Part shown: in pieces, positions 1 through 9,411 of the stretch | How the letters are laid out: every line of letters begins with the position of its first letter | Position numbering within the stretch: the stretch's first letter is position 1 | NCBI RefSeq assembly: GCF_018294505.1 | Contig: NC_057796.1 | Location: forward strand, 274,681,079-274,745,078 | DNA length: 64,000 nucleotides | Direction of reading: 5' to 3' | Source of the DNA: Triticum aestivum | Taxonomy: Eukaryota; Streptophyta; Magnoliopsida; Poales; Poaceae | Made by a program: the position numbers and the translations under genes | The notes under the pieces: generated by a model | What the model saw: the letters and a program-made list of their open reading frames with translations, nothing else | The model's database searches: none | What the model was told of the DNA's origin: nothing

Positions 1-1107
1 GTCCATGGGGAGGGGTGCGGCCACCCTTTGAGGCCTTTCTCTCCTTTGCCGTATGGCCCATTAAGGCCCAATACGAATTCCCGTAACTCTCCGGTACTTC
101 GAAAAATACCCGAATCACTCAGAACCTTTCCGATGTCGGAATATAGTCGTCCAATATATCGATCTTTATGTCTCAGCCATTTCGAGACTCCTCGTCATGT
201 CCCCAATCTCATCCGGGACTCCGAACTACCTTCGGTCATCAAATCACATAAACTCATAATACAAATCGTCACCGAACGTTAAGCGTGCGGACCCTACGGG
301 TTCGAGAACTATGTAGACATGACCGAGACACGTCTCCGATCAATAACCAATAGCGGAACCTGGATGCTCATATTGGCTCCTACATATTCTACGAAGATCT
401 TTATCGGTCAAACCGCATAACAACATACGTTATTCCCTTTGTCATCGGTATGTTACTTGCCCGAGATTCGATCGTCGGTATCTCAATACCTAGTTCAATC
501 TCGTTACCGGCAAGTCTCTTTACTCGTTCCGTAATACATCATCCCGCAACTAACTCATTAGTTACAATGCTTGCAAGGCTTATAGTGATGTGTATTACCG
601 AGTGGGCCCAGAGATATCGGAGTGACAAATCCTAATCTTGAAATACGCCAACTCAACAAGTACCTTCGGAGACACCTGTAGAGCACCTTTATAATCACTC
701 AGTTACGTTGTGACGTTTGGTAGCACACAAAGTGTTCCTCCGGTAAACGGGAGTTGCATAGTCTCATAGTCATAGGAACATGTATAAGTCATGAAGAAAG
801 CAATAGCAACATACTAAACGATCAAGTGCTAAGCTAACGGAATGGGTCAAGTCAATCACATCATTCTCCTAATGATGTGATCCCGTTAATCAAATGACAA
901 CTCATGTCTATGGCTAGGAAACTTAACCATCTTTGATTCAACGAGCTAGTCAAGTAGAGGCATACTAGTGACATTCTGTTTGTCTATGTATTCACACATG
1001 TATCATGTTTCCGGTTAATACAATTCTAGCATGAATAATAAACATTTATCATGAAATAAGGAAATAAATAATAACTTTATTATTGCCTCTAGGGCATATT
1101 TCCTTCA
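1..1107 (-). mobile_element. Partial Copia LTR (Angela/WIS/BARE1-like), reverse orientation
   Basis: Read on the minus strand, this block starts at 1107 with TGAAGGAAATATGCCC and continues with the AGAGGCAATAATAA run typical of Triticeae Copia LTRs. It is closely similar to about 34000-35077, the U3 part of a complete LTR in this window. No polypurine tract lies to the right of 1107; unrelated sequence starts at once. So 1107 is either the outer edge of the 5' LTR of a minus-strand element that extends left of the window, or the edge of a solo LTR. Short ORFs here are chance. The family lineage is recognised from the LTR only. Confidence 0.85.
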
Positions 1108-1469
1108 CAAACTTCACGAATTTTTTGCAGGTTATCTACGGAGCTACAGCGTGGATCCGCATGTGGTCATTACTCACTCATGTGGACTCTAGGGAGCTTT
1201 TGGTTATTGGGTGCAACCGTTGGGAAACGGGAGCACGAGCTATCTTCAGCCGATTTTGGATGGCGAACTGATAATAGGCTAGGTGTATAGGCATCGTAGC
1301 CTGCTCTGTATCGCCGGATGTGGCATCTATTTTTTGTTTTATTTCGTTTTGCACTTTGATCATGGGCCTCTTGTGACCCTAAGACTTTTATACTCTATTT
1401 TTAATAAGATGGCTGCATGCATCGATTGATGCAGAGGCCGGGGATTTTTCCTCCTTTTCCAAAAAAGGG
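1108..1469 (+). mobile_element. LINE-like 3' remnant: short coding tail, 3' UTR and A-run
   Basis: Directly beside the LTR edge, about 50 codons stay open to a stop near 1270 (residues such as WIRMWSLLT, GCNRWE). They are followed by a non-coding tail that ends in the motif ATGCAGAGGCCGGGG, a pyrimidine-rich stretch and an A-run at about 1461-1468. A second copy of the same tail occurs in intron 1 of the PIRL gene (7025-7060). A conserved 3' tail followed by A residues, without LTRs, suggests the 3' end of a non-LTR retrotransposon or a SINE sharing that tail. The protein part is too short to identify, and the AG at the end of a T-rich tract near 1130 could instead mark the last exon of an unknown gene. 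Confidence 0.4.
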
Positions 1470-3353
1470 GGGGTTGCATGTAGGGTGAAGTAGCAGATGC
1501 CATTATATAAATAAGTTTTTCATTCGAGTTAGTTAAACCAAACATTCCTTTATTTTTTTTGCTTCACTGGTGATATCTAAAACATTGATATTTGAAAGGT
1601 GCATAAGTTTCCAGACCAACAATCACTGGGAACAACCAGAAGCATGCATTGCTGGCTCACAGGATTTGAAAAAAAGTATGAGAGCAGTTAACTGAGTTCC
1701 TTTAGTGAAAGGATATAGTAGCTTTGTTTACCTGTGTAAAGTAGTGAACTAAATGTACTCTTGTAAATATATAGCTTAAGGTCATGTTAGTTCCAAGACA
1801 AAGATGGGCAGCATATGGTGCACCTTTATTTGTTGAAATGCTTCTGTTCAAGCATTCTTTTGATGCTATGAATGAATTATGACAATTTGCCATCCCACAC
1901 CATTCACTAGCTTGTACTATTTTTTTTCTAAGTAGAATTTGTTCTTTTTGCTAAATATTGCATCGTCTTTATTCCAAATGTGACTACAATAATTAAAAAT
2001 GTTCCTAATGATCACATGCCATTCTGTTCCTTACGAGAAATTTTGATGGCAACCTGAAGGCTGCAAGATACCAATGTTTCAAGTTGCTAGTCTTTTGACA
2101 AGTTCAACTGCAAGTAGGTTGATTTCAACCAGGACTTACATGGGGTGTTGAATGTTTATATGCTCTGTGTGTTAATTTATCTGACATATACCGGGGTGTA
2201 CAACGGAGTTTTGCTCAAGAAAAACTGAGCCATCCAATATATTTGTACGTCTTAGTCTCTTCCTTGAATTTTAACTGACCAAAAGAAACCTTCACACAAT
2301 TATTCATGTAGTTGGATCTCACATCTTCCAGCAGACTTCATCGTGTCCCTTCATCTTAGATATAACGCACCACGTGGTTTAGAAGCAGCGTATCACTCCA
2401 TGGACCGGAGCACTAGATATTTCCCCTATGCAAGGAGTTCAAAATGGGCGCAGGCAACCGAACACGTCCTTGTGCATCGTCAATGATGGGCTCGCAGTAG
2501 AGTCTTGCCTAGCTCGAAAGCAACGGGAACATTTTTTTTAAATAAAAACAAAAACAAAAACAAAAGCAGGAGACTTCTTCCTCCGTTCCGTTACATGTGT
2601 CCGCCAACCAACCTCAAGCGTAAGCTGCATCGCACCGTGCTACTCTCCCTGCAGACACGATGGATAAATCATTAATTGAGGTTTCGTGGGCGGCCGGAAA
2701 TGCGCCGAAACGCTCCAAAAACCGAGTTCCCAATCATGTCGATCGTACGCCAAGAGGCATCGCGTGTCACGTCGAGGTTACCTGATTGCAACGTTGATTC
2801 TGCTTTTCCGATTGGCGCCTTCCATGACGACGAGGGCAACAGTGGACTTTATGGGTCGAGTAGGTAGGAGCATGCTTTCCTTCAGTATACTCGTACTTTG
2901 TGTGAGAACGCGATCGATCGCCCAAGATACGGTATACTACTCCCCGCAGTCCCGCTCGTAGCTTAGGTCTGAATTGATTTGTTTTTTCCTTGCTGTGGCG
3001 TGCGCTACGTTTTTTGAGTGCACGGATATGTTCTCCCCATTAGTGCAGCCTGAGGGGATAATTGAGTATACATATTACGTCGCTGTGTTAGTTTTTTTTT
3101 AACGGAGTCTCTGTGTTAGTCTGACTATAACACAACATCGCATCACTATTTTAGTCCGTACCGCACGTTGATAAATATACAGTGGGCGTTCGCCGGCTGT
3201 TTCGACACATCTGGTCAGCGGTTCGTACATATAGTAGTTTTCTCAGCAACGAACTGAAAATAGTCGTAGGTATCAAAAAAAAAAAACTGCAAATAGTAGT
3301 GAGAACCAGGTAATAAGAGAATCTTAAAGAAAATCAAACAAAAAGCACACCAA
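1470..3353. other. Intergenic DNA, no gene recognised
   Basis: No ORF here has a recognisable protein or codon pattern. Simple sequences include an AAAAAC-type microsatellite at about 2541-2566, a T-run near 1921 and an A-run near 3276. A cttcctccgttcc string near 2575 resembles one end of a Stowaway MITE, but no matching inverted end was found. The CG-containing block around 2676-2960 has short overlapping ORFs only. Confidence 0.6.
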
Positions 3354-3426
3354 GGGGATGTAGCTCAAATGGTAGAGCGCTCGCTTTGCATGCGAGAGGC
3401 ACGGGGTTCAATCCCCCGCATCTCCA
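3354..3426 (+). tRNA. tRNA-Ala (anticodon UGC), nuclear
   Basis: The 73 bases fold into a complete cloverleaf. The acceptor stem is GGGGATG paired with CATCTCC (one G-U) with discriminator A at 3426. The D arm is GCTC/GAGC with an AAATGGTA loop. The anticodon stem is CTCGC/GCGAG around loop TTTGCAT, giving anticodon TGC, and the T arm is CGGGG/CCCCG around TTCAATC. There is no intron and no encoded CCA. The internal pol III A box (TAGCTCAAATGG) and B box (GGTTCAATCC) are intact, CAA lies directly upstream as in many plant tRNA genes, and a T-rich terminator (TTTT) follows at 3427. It reads GCA alanine codons and, by wobble, others. Confidence 0.96.
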
Positions 3427-3430
3427 TTTT
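3427..3430 (+). terminator. Pol III terminator of tRNA-Ala
   Basis: A TTTT run starts one base after the discriminator base, the usual RNA polymerase III stop signal. More T-rich sequence follows to about 3440. Confidence 0.8.
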
Positions 3431-4418
3431 CACATTTTTATTTCCTGCTCATTTGTCCTTCCTCCACGTTTCTTATTACCCAAGCAGACCAAACGCGCAA
3501 GTAAACTAGCGCGATCTTCTAGTACACCACCACCAATGGTCAGAGCAGATTACGTTGCGCTCCACTCCGGCTATTTTCCCAAGGCTCAGCAAGCCGCCGC
3601 CCAGATGCCGCCTGCACAACCCAACCCAACCGCGGAAGGCCGATGCTGATCTGTCCTGCAGTCTTCTCCTAGGAAAGCGTCAGGTCCATGGACCGATTTG
3701 ATCTCGATTCTGTGGCCTGGCTCCCGTCCAAGGCCCTCGTTTTGCCATCCCGATGATACGCACGAAGACGGACGGGGTCTCCCCGAAGCCGCTGTCGTTT
3801 CGTCGTGTCCAATTATCCAGTGGGTGGATCGATCACACCGAGGACGCCTGATTGCGTCGCGCGCGCCCATGTCTGATCTGTCTCCGTGTCATCCCAGCCT
3901 GTGCCACAACGAGGCGATAACAAGCGGCTGTTAACGCCTCCTCACGTGCGCCTGTCTGTTCCTGGCTTGCAGTGCGGATGCTGCGCTCTTGTTTAATTAG
4001 CCATTAACTGGCCTAATGGTCTGCTGCTCCACTTGGAGAGTTAACAAGGCAGCAACTTGTGTTGTACAGAAGCTTCCTAGATCATTTTTAATTGGTGGTG
4101 GTGGAGTTCCAGTGCAAGCCCCAGATCAACTAGACGAAGAGACAATGCGGCTCAGTGGTGGTGGTGCCGGGACTGCAATTTACTCAGTCAAACTCGTGAT
4201 CAGTTATAAAATACTATGTTGCGATTATTTGCAGCAGCAACATTGCTATGACATGTTTTTTTTACTGCTATGTAATGTTGCGTGGAGCGGTGAGTGGAGT
4301 TTTGACAGTGCGTAGCAGCTGGGACACAGCAGGGCCCACAGTGTGGTGCGATTGGGAACGGGATGCTCCAGATCCTACGCGACACATCCCGATGCGGTGA
4401 CAACTAATCGCCGGGCCC
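3431..4418. other. Intergenic and distal promoter region, no gene recognised
   Basis: This stretch lies between the tRNA gene and the PIRL gene. It is moderately GC-rich around 3590-3900 with overlapping short ORFs on both strands, none with a recognisable domain or a preferred frame. It probably contains distal regulatory DNA of the PIRL gene, but I cannot point to sites except GGGCCC-type motifs near 4330. Confidence 0.5.
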
Positions 4419-4545
4419 CACGTGGCCCAGCGGGCCGCCTACGCATTTTGCCGAAAACCCCCTCACTCTTTTTGAGCTACCAGTTCAGCCCTCTACATGA
4501 GGAGACTTTTCTTCGCGACCCTCCCCGTATTTCCGCTCCTATATA
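4419..4545 (+). promoter_or_regulatory. Putative PIRL core promoter: G-box and TATA box
   Basis: A CACGTG G-box core (4419-4424) sits next to GGGCCC/TGGCCC strings, a combination common in plant promoters. A TATATA element lies at 4540-4545, 79 bases before the chosen ATG at 4624. That spacing would give a transcription start near 4570 and a 5' UTR of about 50 bases. The sites are seen in the sequence; their use is inferred. Confidence 0.5.
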
Positions 4546-4623
4546 CGAACGCGCACCACACCCGCAGTTATTCTCGGCCCGCTCCCCTCTCTATAGGCTC
4601 TGCTCTCTGTCGGACTTGTGGAG

Positions 4624-7600
4624 ATGGCGGCGGCGACGGCGGGTGTGGTGGAGGAGCTCACGAGGGTGTACCGGGAGCTGCCGCCGCGGCCGGCGGTGGA
4701 GGAGGTGGAGGCGGCGGCGGCGGTTCTGGCCTCGGCCGACGCGGAGGAAGAGGCGCGCCTGGCGGACGTCGCGCGGGAGGAGGCGGCGCGGCTGCGGGAG
4801 GCGGAGGGGGTGTCCGGGGAGCTCCTCGCCGTGCTGCGCGAGGCCAGGCGCGCCGCGGTGCGGCTGCGCGCGCTGCAGCAGCGGAAGGAGGCCGCGCACG
4901 TTGTCGAGCTCGAGAGGCGCTTCAAGGTGCTCGACGGCCTCATCCAGAGGGCGTCGCGGGTCGTGTCCCCTTCCGGCGAAGGTAGCAGCGGCGGCGGTGG
5001 TGGTGTGGAGATGGCGGAGGTCGTGGAGGAGATGGATGCTAGGCGTAGCGCCGTCGCGGCGGCGGCGTCCGCGGTCGGGGAGATAGAGCGCGGAAACAGG
5101 GGTGTCGGCTTCGGCTTGGACACCAAGGCCGTTTCGTCCCTGCTTCGCGATGGTTCTACAGGTGATTTTACTTTCATGCTTCGGCTTTGCGTTGGTTTTG
5201 TTAGGATCACGATTGTACTTATTACTGGACCGGTGTTGTTTCTATGGAGCTGTGTGGATTTTGTTCCGTGTTCATATTAATTGTTGGAATCAGGAAATCT
5301 TGCTTTATACTCCTGTAGTAGTGGTAGTTCAGGTAGTTCCATTACGCTGCACTGCTCTTTTTTTTATGGAAAGTTGACTACAGAAACTAGTACTAGTAGT
5401 TTGATTAATGTATAGTAAGGCACAAGCCACTTTATTTCTCTCTGCCTCTTTGAATTTTCTACATCTATGTTGCCATGGGTACTGCTATCATCTATGGTGC
5501 CCACAAATTTATCTGTGCATTCCTTTTCAGTAGTTTTCTGCTATTATTAGTAACTGGAACTATGGGGGATGGCCCCTGCGAGTTGCGATGTTTCTGTGTG
5601 TTGGTGTATAAATTATGAGATTCTTCAATTTTTAGCTACTTGCTATTGTTTGTTTGGAGTAGAATTCTTCGCAGGTTTCATATCCCAAACATTTTTCTAG
5701 AGAATGAAAGCGATCTCCCAAAATATCCATATTTTTCATGTTATGATAATTACTACTCCAAAGGAACTTCACTCCCCATTTTTGTTGTAATTTGCATTTA
5801 GCATCCTAATATCTTGAATGCAGAAGCTTAGCCATTTGACTTCTGAGCTGTTTTTGTACACCTAATAGATTCCTTTGGCATCACATGCAAGTTCTAGAGT
5901 CAACTCTTTTGCCTAACTAATTTTTTAAAGGAACACACTAGGTTATTGACCTACTGCAGTTTTATAAAAGAAAGATGTACACAAAGAAAATTAGAAAAAG
6001 TTAGATAACCAATCCTTTAGCCCGACGTAAGTATTTCTCTTGGCTCTAGGAAACACTAGAATTATTTCCTCCTTGATAGTGTATCTGCAGCAATATAGGC
6101 TTGGGGGCACCCCATTGGAAAATAGAAACCATTGGACAGAGTCAGATGTTCCCTGAAACTAATTTTTTTGCTAGGCACATTCAGTGGGGAACTGGGGATC
6201 ATCTCTCTGTCTGTGACGTTTCTTGTGTGTGTGTGTGTGCTGATCGTGGATCCACTCCATTCCCCAATGGTGGTAGCTGGACCCACTATGAAGAGATCTA
6301 TCCTTGGCTTCTCGTACTAATTTACCGTGAAACTTATCAACACCCGAAGTTAATTCACCTGTTTTAAACTTTTAATTGATATTGGATTATAGGTAGGCAT
6401 ATATTATTGTGATATGAAGCATGGCAAAAACCGGTTGACTCAATTGGATACCCATCTTGGTAACACCACTTGAGCAGAAATACCATTAAAAGGACTTGGT
6501 GCACTTAAATACCACCAAGTCTTATAAATTTAACGTATTTGTTGTGCCGTCAAATGCTGATAGCATTCCACGTGGCGATGCCGAAAAAAAGCATGGCCGT
6601 GCCCAACCAAACCAAGTCCCTTGCCTCTCTCACCCTACGCCAACCGTTGCCCATAGAAGTAGAGCCAGGGGAGCATGAGGAGACGGATGTGGCTCAAGAG
6701 AAGAAGGCCAATCACTTGTCTCAAAAAGGAAAAGAGAAAAAAGAAGGCCACTTGCTAGTTGTCTGTCCGTAGGTTGAGAGATACCCCCTACTCATTCTCG
6801 AAGAAGACTATATCACATTATTCATATTGAATTCCGACAAAATATGTAACAGAGATTTTTTTTTTGAGAAACTAACAGAGAGAAATTCTGGTGGTATCAG
6901 TGTTGAAATTCCTCAGTTGGTATTTTGCTAGAGCTTGCATTTATGTTTCTAAGGCATAGATAGTCAATTTTCCCCACTGCACTGTATTAATTATTGTTTA
7001 AGTGCTTTGTAGTATAGGCCTAAACAATGCAGAGGCCGGGGGTCACTCCTCCTTTATGAAAAAAGTATAGTCTAAGCCATTCTTAGGCAACTAAAGATCA
7101 GTTTGTAACAGTGACATAAATATGATTAACGTTTTGAGCTTCCGGTACTTACTGTAACTCATGCTTTTGAAACATCCTGCAGGCAGTGACATGGTGGACC
7201 AGAAATTGAGCCTTATCCAAGTGGCAAGCCTCATAGAGTCATCAGCAAAGAGAGGGACCACGGAGCTCAATCTCCGAGGGAAGCTGGTAGACCAAATCGA
7301 GTGGCTCCCTGTCTCACTTGGGAAGTTGCAAGATGTTACTGAGCTTGATATATCTGAGAACAGGATCATGGCACTCCCATCAACAGTTGGTAGCCTTAGA
7401 TACTTGACAAAGCTTGACATCCACTCAAACCAGTTGATCAATCTGCCTGATACATTTGGGGAACTATCTAGCTTAATTGATCTTGATTTGCACGCAAACC
7501 AGCTGAAGTCTCTTCCGGCATCATTTGGAAATCTCACAAGCCTAGCAAACCTTGACCTGAGCTCGAATCAGTTCAAGATACTGCCAGACTGTATAGGAAA

Positions 7601-8330
7601 ATTAATGAACTTGAGAAGATTAATAGCTGAGACGAATGAGCTTGAGGAGCTACCCTATACTATAGGGTCTTGCATATCTCTTGTGGAACTTAGATTGGAC
7701 TTCAATCAGTTAAAAGCCCTTCCAGAAGGTATTGGGAAGTTGGAAAAGCTAGAAATTCTCACATTGCACTACAACAGAATCAAAGGCCTGCCTACAACAA
7801 TTGGTTCGCTTACCAGACTGAGAGAGCTGGATGTCAGTTTCAATGAAGTTGAAGGAATCCCTGAGAGCATTTGCTTTGCGACTAGCCTTGTGAAGTTAAA
7901 TGTCAGCAGGAACTTTGCTGATTTAAGAGCACTGCCAAGATCAATAGGAAATCTTGAGATGCTTGAGGAGTTGGACATCAGCAGCAACCAGATAAGAATG
8001 CTGCCAGATTCATTCGAGTTCCTTGCAAAGCTTCGTGTATTTCATGCTGACGAGACTCCACTAGAAGTACCACCAAGAGAAGTTATCAAGTTAGGGGCTC
8101 AGGTGTGTATTTATTGTCGCTCTGCTATAAGTTAATAATAACTTTACTCCTTAGATAATTGAATTATGTTTACTTTTGCATGTCAGGCGGTGGTCCAGTA
8201 TGTGGCTGATATGGTTGCTTCAAGAGGAGCAAGCCAGAAGAAAACAGAGGGGACAAGCTTCTGGGCCTGGTTCCGCTCATTGTTTGGTTGCTGCAAAAAA
8301 GATGAAGAACTGGGATTGGTTCCAGCTTAA
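4624..8330 (+). CDS. PIRL: Plant intracellular Ras-group-related LRR protein (PIRL family), three exons
   Basis: The coding exons are 4624-5161, 7183-8102 and 8187-8330. Both introns are GT..AG, with phases 1 and 0, and the product is 533 residues. Residues 1-180 are Ala/Glu/Arg-rich and probably helical or coiled coil. Residues about 207-470 hold some ten leucine-rich repeats of about 23 residues with the LxxLDLxxNxLxxLP pattern of Ras-group (SHOC2/SUR-8-like) LRRs. The last 47 residues are basic and end with an aromatic/Cys motif (FWAWFRSLFGCC). Length and layout (variable N-terminus, LRR core, short tail) match plant PIRLs of about 500-550 residues, soluble proteins thought to act as protein-interaction scaffolds. 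The GTG codon at 4618 is rejected in favour of ATG 4624. Exon 1 is strongly GC-rich and exons 2-3 are not, the usual grass gradient. The reading frame is intact, so the gene looks functional. The paralogue number cannot be assigned. Confidence 0.9.
6223..6239. repeat. (TG)n microsatellite in PIRL intron 1
   Basis: Eight uninterrupted TG units occur within the intron. It is a potential length polymorphism. Confidence 0.85.
7025..7060 (+). repeat. Short LINE/SINE-like 3' tail in PIRL intron 1
   Basis: The string ATGCAGAGGCCGGGGG is followed by a pyrimidine-rich stretch and an A-run, the same order as the tail at about 1429-1468. Only the tail is recognisable, so this is a 5'-truncated or heavily decayed insertion about 120 bp before the intron acceptor. 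Confidence 0.5.
8103..8186 (+). other. Intron 2 of the PIRL gene
   Basis: This 84-bp phase-0 intron has donor CAG/GTGTGT and acceptor GTCAG/GCG. Without splicing, translation would run on into the intron and stop at a TAA within about 11 codons, which supports splicing. Confidence 0.85.
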
Positions 8331-9158
8331 GCTGAAGCATTTCGTCTGTATGTATGTATCATCATGCTTTGTTCATGTCCCAGGTCAGCAATGAAAGGAA
8401 GGTTGCCCTTCATGTTGATTCTTTGCATTCTTCCTACGTTTGTGGTTTGTGTGTGTATGTGTAGTTTTCTTGTAAAGGTTCATCTCTAGTTCTTTCTTCA
8501 AGAACTAGTCATATTCACTTGTGTGTGTAACTCCACCTGTATTATGAGATAGCATATGACCCTCAATTACATTAAACATGTCTATCTGAAATTTATATGC
8601 GATCTGTCTTAAGTACTAGTCCCGATGCACTCTTTTCCTTCCATATTAAGATGTTCAGTGTCCTACAAATAAGTACTGCCTGATCGCGTCAACAGTTATC
8701 TATAAGCTGTAGATCCTTTTGTATTCTCTAAGGCGAGAGATGACAATGATGATATTCGTGTAAATGATTATGATCCATAACATACCCTGGCTAATTTGCT
8801 GGATTTATTTACCATATTATCTTATCTACCATGCGACCTAACGCACTGGTATTATTATTGTAAAAGCTTGACTTTTCATATGTTTATGCTATCCCCATCC
8901 ATGTTGCCTTGTGTTATTTGTTGTTGGTGGATAATTGATATGAGGATTCAAGACTGATGGCTCCAGCTGAGCTCTCTATTACTTATCCGGAGAATAATCT
9001 TAACATGGCGTAGAGACTTTGCGTTGAGAGACAGATATAGTGTCACATCAGCAATAGAAGAAGTCAGTGCTAATCCTTGGTGAAAGCAATCTAAGCCTTG
9101 TTTGAATATGACAATAAGCTGTTAAAATCATGTCCGTCACCTCCTCACAACTTTGTTT
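8331..9158 (+). other. PIRL 3' UTR and downstream intergenic DNA
   Basis: AT-rich, non-coding. The first 200-270 bases are probably 3' UTR; ATTAAA at 8571-8576 is a possible polyadenylation signal, though plant signals are loose. Nothing else is recognisable up to the Copia insertion at 9164. Confidence 0.5.
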
Positions 9159-9163
9159 GCTGG

Positions 9164-9333
9164 TGTTAGAACAAATCTCATATCGTTGTAATCTCAACCT
9201 CTTCCTCTATCTCCTATTGTATTCAAACTCTTGTACTCATCCTTGTGCGCCAAGGCAAGTCCTTCGGCCCTATCAATATATATATACGCACGCGGCTCCC
9301 CTCGAGGGAGTAGGAACGCTTCATACTTTTACA
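9164..9333 (+). repeat. 5' LTR of Copia C1
   Basis: 170 bp, TG...CA ends. It contains an AT-rich TATATATATA stretch near 9281 that could act as a TATA box. It pairs with 24892-25059. Confidence 0.93.
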
Positions 9334-9347
9334 TGGTCATCAGAGCC
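9334..9347 (+). other. Primer-binding site of Copia C1
   Basis: TGGTCATCAGAGCC directly follows the LTR. It matches the usual initiator-Met tRNA site TGGTATCAGAGCC except for one inserted C, which suggests decay or a variant primer. Confidence 0.75.
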
Positions 9348-9411
9348 CCTCTTCCATACATCTAGCCACAAACCAGAAACAAAACCCTAGATCATATCCG
9401 CGATCGCCGTC

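Larger units (their letters stand above)
5162..7182 (+). other. Intron 1 of the PIRL gene
   Basis: This 2021-bp phase-1 intron has donor ACAG/GTGATT and acceptor CCTGCAG/GC. It is AT-rich and carries a TG dinucleotide run at about 6223-6239, an A/T-rich block near 6850-6870 and the LINE-like tail at 7025-7060. No other gene is visible inside it. Confidence 0.8.

Noticed and set aside
2570..2600. Stowaway MITE
   Set aside because: Only one terminal-like string was found, without an inverted partner or TA duplication.
4343..5210. Large ORFs overlapping PIRL exon 1 in other frames and on the minus strand
   Set aside because: They are shadows of the GC-rich exon; only the 4624 frame joins exons 2 and 3 with proper splice sites and a continuous LRR protein.
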